Source: Actinomycetes bacterium (lineage in GTDB: Bacteria > Actinomycetota > Actinomycetes > Actinomycetales > Cellulomonadaceae). From it: a DNA stretch of 8,114 nucleotides. The notes below the pieces were generated by a model. The model ran no database searches, was not told the DNA's origin, and was given only the letters and a program-made list of their open reading frames with translations. The position numbers were made by a program, and so were the translations under genes. Location: the NCBI GenBank assembly GCA_021793115.1, contig JAJYTJ010000169.1:1-8114 (forward strand). Direction: 5' to 3'. Position 1 is the stretch's first letter; the number at the start of each line of letters is the position of its first letter. This document shows, one piece after another, positions 4,682-8,114 of the stretch.

Positions 4682-6991
4682 TCACAGGCTCACGCGCGGC
4701 AGGATGCGGTCCAGCCACCGCGGCAGCCACCAGTTCCAGCGGCCCATGAGCACCATGGCGGCCGGGCCCAGCACGCAGCGCACCAGGGTGGCGTCCACCA
4801 GCACGGCGACCGCGAGCCCCACGCCGAACATCTTGATCACCGGGTCCTCCACCCGGATGAACGACGCGAAGACCGCCAGCATGATGGTCGCCGCCGCAGT
4901 GATGACCCACCCGGTCGAGGCCACGCCGCGGCGCACCGCCACCGTGGTGTCCGTGCCGGCGTGCCAGTGCTCGCGGATGGACGAGAGAAGGAACACCTCG
5001 TAGTCCATGGACAGCCCGAACAGCACCGCGAACAGCAGCATCGGCACGTAGGCGTCGATCGACACGGGGCCGGACAGCCCCAGCGCGTGCGCGCCCCAGC
5101 CCCACTCGAACACCGCGGTCACCACGCCATACGCGGCTGCGACCGAGACGAGGTCCATGAGCGCCGCCTTGAGCGCGATGGCCACGGAGCGGAACGCGGC
5201 GACGAGCAGCAGGGCCGCGATGGCGACGGTCGCCCCGATGAGCCACGGCAGGCGCTGCGCCACCCGGTCGGCCAGGTCGATGCGCACCGCCGTGGCGCCG
5301 CCCACGTGCAGCTGCACGCCCTGCGGCACGGCGACCGCCCGGACCGCGGCGACGACGTCGGCCGTGGCGGTGTCGGCCGGACCGGTGGTGGGCGTCACGC
5401 GCAGGCTGGCCACGGTGCCGTCGGCGGCGACCTGGGGCACCCCCACCTGGGCGACGCCCGGCACGGCCTTCACCGCGGCCGCCACCTGGGCCAGACGAGG
5501 GTCGGCCTTCCCGGTGGCGGCGGGATCGAGGGCCACCGCCACCTGCAGCGCCGCGTTGGCGCCGGCGCCCTGGTGCTGCGTGACGAGGTCGTAGCCGATG
5601 CGCTGCTCCGTGCCCGGGGGCCGGTCGCCGTCGCTGCCCTGGCCCAGCGTCATGCTCGCCGCAGGGACCGCCAGCACGCCGAGCACCAGCAGGCTGCCCA
5701 CCACCGAGACCCAGGGCCGCCGCGTCACGACGCGCGCGAACGCCGCCCAGCGCGTGCGGTCCAGCCGCGCCTCCGGGTCGTCGAGCGCGCCGCCGGCCAC
5801 CACACCGTCGATCACGGGGCCGACCCGCTTGTCGCTGACCAAGTCGCCGCCGCCTCGCTCGCCATCAGCCAGGTCGTCGCCGGCGGCGCCGCCGATCGGA
5901 CCGGACGCTGTCGCGCTCGCCCGCTCGTCGGCCGCCGCCGCGCGCAGTCCAGCCTGTGCACGCTGCCGGGCCGGCGACCCGCGCCGCGCGATGCGCGGCC
6001 CCGCCGCGGCCAGCAGCGCGGGCGTGAAGGTCAGCGCCCCGAGGAGCACGACGACCACGACGATCGCCGTGCCGAACCCGAGCCACGAGATGAAGTCGAC
6101 GCCCGTGATGGCCAGCGCGGAGATCGCCACCGCCACGGTCAGCCCGGCGAAGGCCACGGCGGCGCCGGAGGTCGCGGCGGTGACGGCCGCGGCCTCGACG
6201 CGGTCGGGCGACGAGCGCAGCGCCTCACGCTGCCGCGCCACCTGGAACAACGCGTAGTCGATGCCCACACCGAGCCCGATCATGGTCGCCAGCGTGGGCA
6301 CCACGGTGGGGATGCTCACCGCGTGCGCCAGCAGCTGGAGCAGGCTCAGCCCGCTGACCACCCCGACGAGCGCCGTGGCCAGCGGCACGCCCGTCGCGGC
6401 ACCGGAGCCCAGGGCCACCAGGAGGATCACCAGCGCGGTGACGATGCCGATCACCTCGCTCGGCCGAGAGTTGACCGGACCCGCCGCGTCGCGCAGCAGC
6501 GGGTTGCCCACCCCCACCTGCAGCCCGCCGGCGCGCGCCTGCGACAGCGCCTGGCGCAGCGCCGCGTCGTCCACCGTGCCGCGCGACTGCACGCGCAGCG
6601 TCACCGCCTGCCCGTCGGGCGTCACAGCCGCCGCGGCGGCGGCCGGGCCGGCGGCCAGCGGGTCGGTCACCTGGACGATGCCGCGCACGTGCCCGAGCGC
6701 CGTCGCGAAGCCCGCCACCTGCGCCGCATGCCCCGTGATCGCGTCGTTCGCGGCGACGAGCACGGCGGACGTGCTGGTGCCGTCGGCGCTCGCCGTGGGG
6801 CTGGCCACGCGGGCCAGCAGGCCGTTGGCCACGGCGGAGTCGCTGCCGGGCACCGAGATGGTGTCGTTGAGCGCCGAGCCGAGCGCCCGGCTGCCCGCCA
6901 GCAGGCCCACGGCGATGAGCAGCCACGCGACGAGGACGAGCCGGCGGTGGCGGGCGCTGAAGCGGGCGAGGGCGATGACGGGACGTGGCAC
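4682..6991 (-). CDS. MMPL/RND-family membrane exporter
   Basis: This 769-residue inner-membrane protein belongs to the MMPL branch of the RND superfamily, which moves lipids, drugs or other hydrophobic compounds using the proton gradient. It has the duplicated layout: TM1 (about 18-36), an extracytoplasmic porter domain (about 40-175), a TM bundle (about 178-330), a hydrophilic linker (about 332-412), TM7 (about 426-446), a second porter domain, and a final TM bundle (about 581-745). The signature membrane segments are GLGVGIDYALF (239-249; D245-Y246) and FGLSMDYEVFLLSSIREHW (658-676; D663-Y664), which carry the proton-relay Asp-Tyr pairs. The Ala/Gly/Asp-rich central linker of about 80 residues looks disordered. 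The start is GTG 6991, with AAAGG 6 bases upstream. An LmeA-like gene precedes it on the same strand. The substrate cannot be read from sequence. Confidence 0.95.
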   Translation of the reverse strand: MPRPVIALARFSARHRRLVLVAWLLIAVGLLAGSRALGSALNDTISVPGSDSAVANGLLARVASPTASADGTSTSAVLVAANDAITGHAAQVAGFATALGHVRGIVQVTDPLAAGPAAAAAAVTPDGQAVTLRVQSRGTVDDAALRQALSQARAGGLQVGVGNPLLRDAAGPVNSRPSEVIGIVTALVILLVALGSGAATGVPLATALVGVVSGLSLLQLLAHAVSIPTVVPTLATMIGLGVGIDYALFQVARQREALRSSPDRVEAAAVTAATSGAAVAFAGLTVAVAISALAITGVDFISWLGFGTAIVVVVVLLGALTFTPALLAAAGPRIARRGSPARQRAQAGLRAAAADERASATASGPIGGAAGDDLADGERGGGDLVSDKRVGPVIDGVVAGGALDDPEARLDRTRWAAFARVVTRRPWVSVVGSLLVLGVLAVPAASMTLGQGSDGDRPPGTEQRIGYDLVTQHQGAGANAALQVAVALDPAATGKADPRLAQVAAAVKAVPGVAQVGVPQVAADGTVASLRVTPTTGPADTATADVVAAVRAVAVPQGVQLHVGGATAVRIDLADRVAQRLPWLIGATVAIAALLLVAAFRSVAIALKAALMDLVSVAAAYGVVTAVFEWGWGAHALGLSGPVSIDAYVPMLLFAVLFGLSMDYEVFLLSSIREHWHAGTDTTVAVRRGVASTGWVITAAATIMLAVFASFIRVEDPVIKMFGVGLAVAVLVDATLVRCVLGPAAMVLMGRWNWWLPRWLDRILPRVSL

Positions 6992-7005
6992 GGGGGACCT
7001 TTCGA

Positions 7006-7029
7006 GGACGAGCGGACGAGCGGACGAGC
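7006..7029. repeat. 8-base tandem repeat, three copies
   Basis: GGACGAGC is repeated exactly three times, immediately upstream of the exporter's ribosome binding site. Confidence 0.85.
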
Positions 7030-7031
7030 GG

Positions 7032-7066
7032 CGCGTGGCGCGTGGCGGGTGGCGGGTGGCCGGTGG
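7032..7066. repeat. 7-base tandem repeat, five copies
   Basis: Five units of the form CGCGTGG, CGCGTGG, CGGGTGG, CGGGTGG and CCGGTGG follow the 8-base array after two bases. Together the arrays occupy most of the 98-base gap between the LmeA-like gene and the exporter. They could vary in length by slippage. Confidence 0.85.
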
Positions 7067-7089
7067 CGGGCGAGGCCAGCCGGGCCGCG

Positions 7090-7914
7090 TCAGCCGCTGC
7101 GGCCGGCGGCGGGCGAAAGCACGGACGACGCGGCGGACGACGAACCAGGGGCGGCCGACGACGTGGGGGCAGCCACGGCCGGGCCCGACGGCACCGCCCT
7201 CGGCGCAGCCGCCGCTGCCGTGCGGGCGCCCGCCGGCGACAGCCCGACGTCGCCGCGCGTGACGCCGTCGGCCCGCACCACGAGCGCGATCCCCTCGTCG
7301 GCCACGCGCACGGACACCAGGCGCGCGTCCGCGGGCAGCCCGGCCAGGCCGGCGTGCCCGACGAGGCCGTCGAGCGCGACGCGCCGGGTGCCGAGCAGGC
7401 CGGCGGCGGACGGCAGCAGCTCGGACACCCGCTGCGCGGGCAGCTGGATCCCGGCCACCGCGACGGTCTGCGGCGTCACGACGAGGTCACCACCGTCGCC
7501 CGAGACGTCGAACGCCACCGCCACCGGGACGGCGGCCCCGCCCCGGTCGAGCTCGGTGCGGGCGACGAGCATGCCGCTCTCGGCGGACCACTGGACGGGG
7601 CCCACCTGCCCGGCGCCACCAGCCACCCCGGCCCCGGCCGCGGCCCCGACCCCGCCGACGGCCGCGAGCCGCTCGTCGAGCACCGCGAACGGCGCCACGG
7701 CGCTCACCTCGACGCGGTCCAGCCGGCCGGTCGCAAGCCCGGCGAGCACCGGCCAGCCACCCACGGCCACGCGCACGTGCGTGAGCCCGCGCGCCTCCAG
7801 GGCAGTGGCCACGCGGTGGGTGAGCACGCTCTGCAGCCACCAGCGCGCCCCGGCGTCCGCGCCGAGCACGACGAGCACGGCCGCGGCGATCGCCACGAGC
7901 ACGCGAGGTCGCAC
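7090..7914 (-). CDS. LmeA-family (DUF2993) membrane-anchored phospholipid-binding protein
   Basis: This 274-residue protein, read from GTG 7914, has a short basic start (MRPR) followed by one hydrophobic segment (about 5-20, VLVAIAAAVLVVLGA). It would be secreted or anchored on the outer face of the membrane. Residues 46-72 (HVRVAVGGWPVLAGLATGRLDRVEVSA) match the typical DUF2993 pattern of a beta strand, a G-[FW]-P turn, a hydrophobic pair and a second strand. The Mycobacterium member LmeA binds phospholipids and supports lipoglycan maturation, so an envelope lipid role is likely here. Residues 82-106 are a Gly/Ala-rich insert. The last 45 or so residues are a Pro/Ala/Ser-rich tail, probably disordered. 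GTG 7914 is preferred because GGAAGG lies 7 bases before it and the hydrophobic segment starts at once. ATG 7989 would add 25 unlikely residues. It probably belongs with the downstream MMPL gene. Confidence 0.83.
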   Translation of the reverse strand: MRPRVLVAIAAAVLVVLGADAGARWWLQSVLTHRVATALEARGLTHVRVAVGGWPVLAGLATGRLDRVEVSAVAPFAVLDERLAAVGGVGAAAGAGVAGGAGQVGPVQWSAESGMLVARTELDRGGAAVPVAVAFDVSGDGGDLVVTPQTVAVAGIQLPAQRVSELLPSAAGLLGTRRVALDGLVGHAGLAGLPADARLVSVRVADEGIALVVRADGVTRGDVGLSPAGARTAAAAAPRAVPSGPAVAAPTSSAAPGSSSAASSVLSPAAGRSG

Positions 7915-8017
7915 GGCCTGGCCTTCCGTCCGGGGACTACGACCAGGCGAGCACACCAGGACCGGCTGCGCGAACGGTCCCGCGAACATGACCGGAGCCT
8001 GACGGTTACCTCCCAGT

Positions 8018-8029
8018 GCGCCCGGGCGC
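8018..8029. other. perfect 12-base GC palindrome between kinase and LmeA-like gene
   Basis: GCGCCCGGGCGC lies in the 141-base gap behind the histidine kinase stop. It could be a terminator core or an operator for the gene that follows. It has no T-tract, and such palindromes arise easily in DNA this rich in GC, so no role is assigned. Confidence 0.3.
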
Positions 8030-8055
8030 CCAGGGTCCGGTGCGGCGTGCCACGC

Positions 8056-8114
8056 TCAGCCGGCCGGCAGCTCCACCGTGACGGTGGTCCCCTCCCCCGG
8101 CCGCGACACGAGCC
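8056..8114 (-). CDS. C-terminus of a sensor histidine kinase (5' part beyond the window)
   Basis: Only the last 18 codons and the TGA are present: LVSRPGEGTTVTVELPAG. A G-x-G-T-T followed by alternating hydrophobic residues and a closing LP is the usual end of the HATPase_c domain of sensor kinases (the last strand after the G2 box). The protein would phosphorylate a response regulator after sensing a membrane signal. A partner regulator would be expected upstream, outside the window. The call rests on this one motif. Confidence 0.72.
   Translation of the reverse strand, partial: LVSRPGEGTTVTVELPAG

Noticed and set aside
4961..8002. A plus-strand open frame of about 1013 codons
   Set aside because: It is antisense to the exporter and the LmeA-like gene. 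The product is an unnatural Arg/His/Gly/Ala-rich string without domains, a usual artefact of very high GC.

Overview
The window looks like chromosome from a high-GC actinobacterium, possibly a Micrococcales-type organism; no species is claimed. The reasons are the very high GC, the GTG starts, and a tmRNA whose tag reads ANNKSTDFALAA. It has two parts that meet at the 3' end of the tmRNA gene.

The left part (about 1-4205) reads as one end of an integrative element inserted at ssrA. From the left edge it holds: the 3' end of a plus-strand gene (2-268) with an SDHSP-type ending; a G-rich non-coding stretch with a four-tract G-quadruplex motif (407-425); a two-gene minus-strand operon of the AbiE type (antitoxin-like 1309-2346, then nucleotidyltransferase toxin-like 549-1319, overlapping by 11 bases); a large palindrome at the operon promoter (2370-2395); a 300-base spacer with tandem hairpins; and a complete tyrosine recombinase (2713-4122) with an unusual repeat-bearing linker. 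The antitoxin-like protein carries an apparent D...ExK (PD-(D/E)xK-like) N-terminal half in front of its winged helix. This is the least ordinary protein in the window.

The junction holds the tmRNA gene (minus strand, 4206-4572), complete with a CCA-encoding 3' end. The recombinase starts 83 bases downstream of it on the same strand. Between them lie a 9-base direct repeat spaced 21 bases apart and a weak hairpin. The second attachment site was not seen, so the rest of the element should lie to the left of the window.

The right part (4573-8114) looks like ordinary chromosome with cell-envelope genes, all on the minus strand: the C-terminus of a sensor histidine kinase (8056 to the edge), an LmeA/DUF2993-type membrane-anchored protein (7090-7914) and an MMPL/RND-family exporter (4682-6991). 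Two back-to-back short tandem repeats fill much of the 98-base gap in front of the exporter. Paired GC hairpins follow its stop codon.

How the parts work together: the recombinase would move the element in and out of ssrA, and the AbiE-like pair is plausible stabilising or phage-defence cargo. The kinase, LmeA-like protein and MMPL exporter fit an envelope lipid or export locus that may be regulated by a two-component system. The last statement is inference from gene order.
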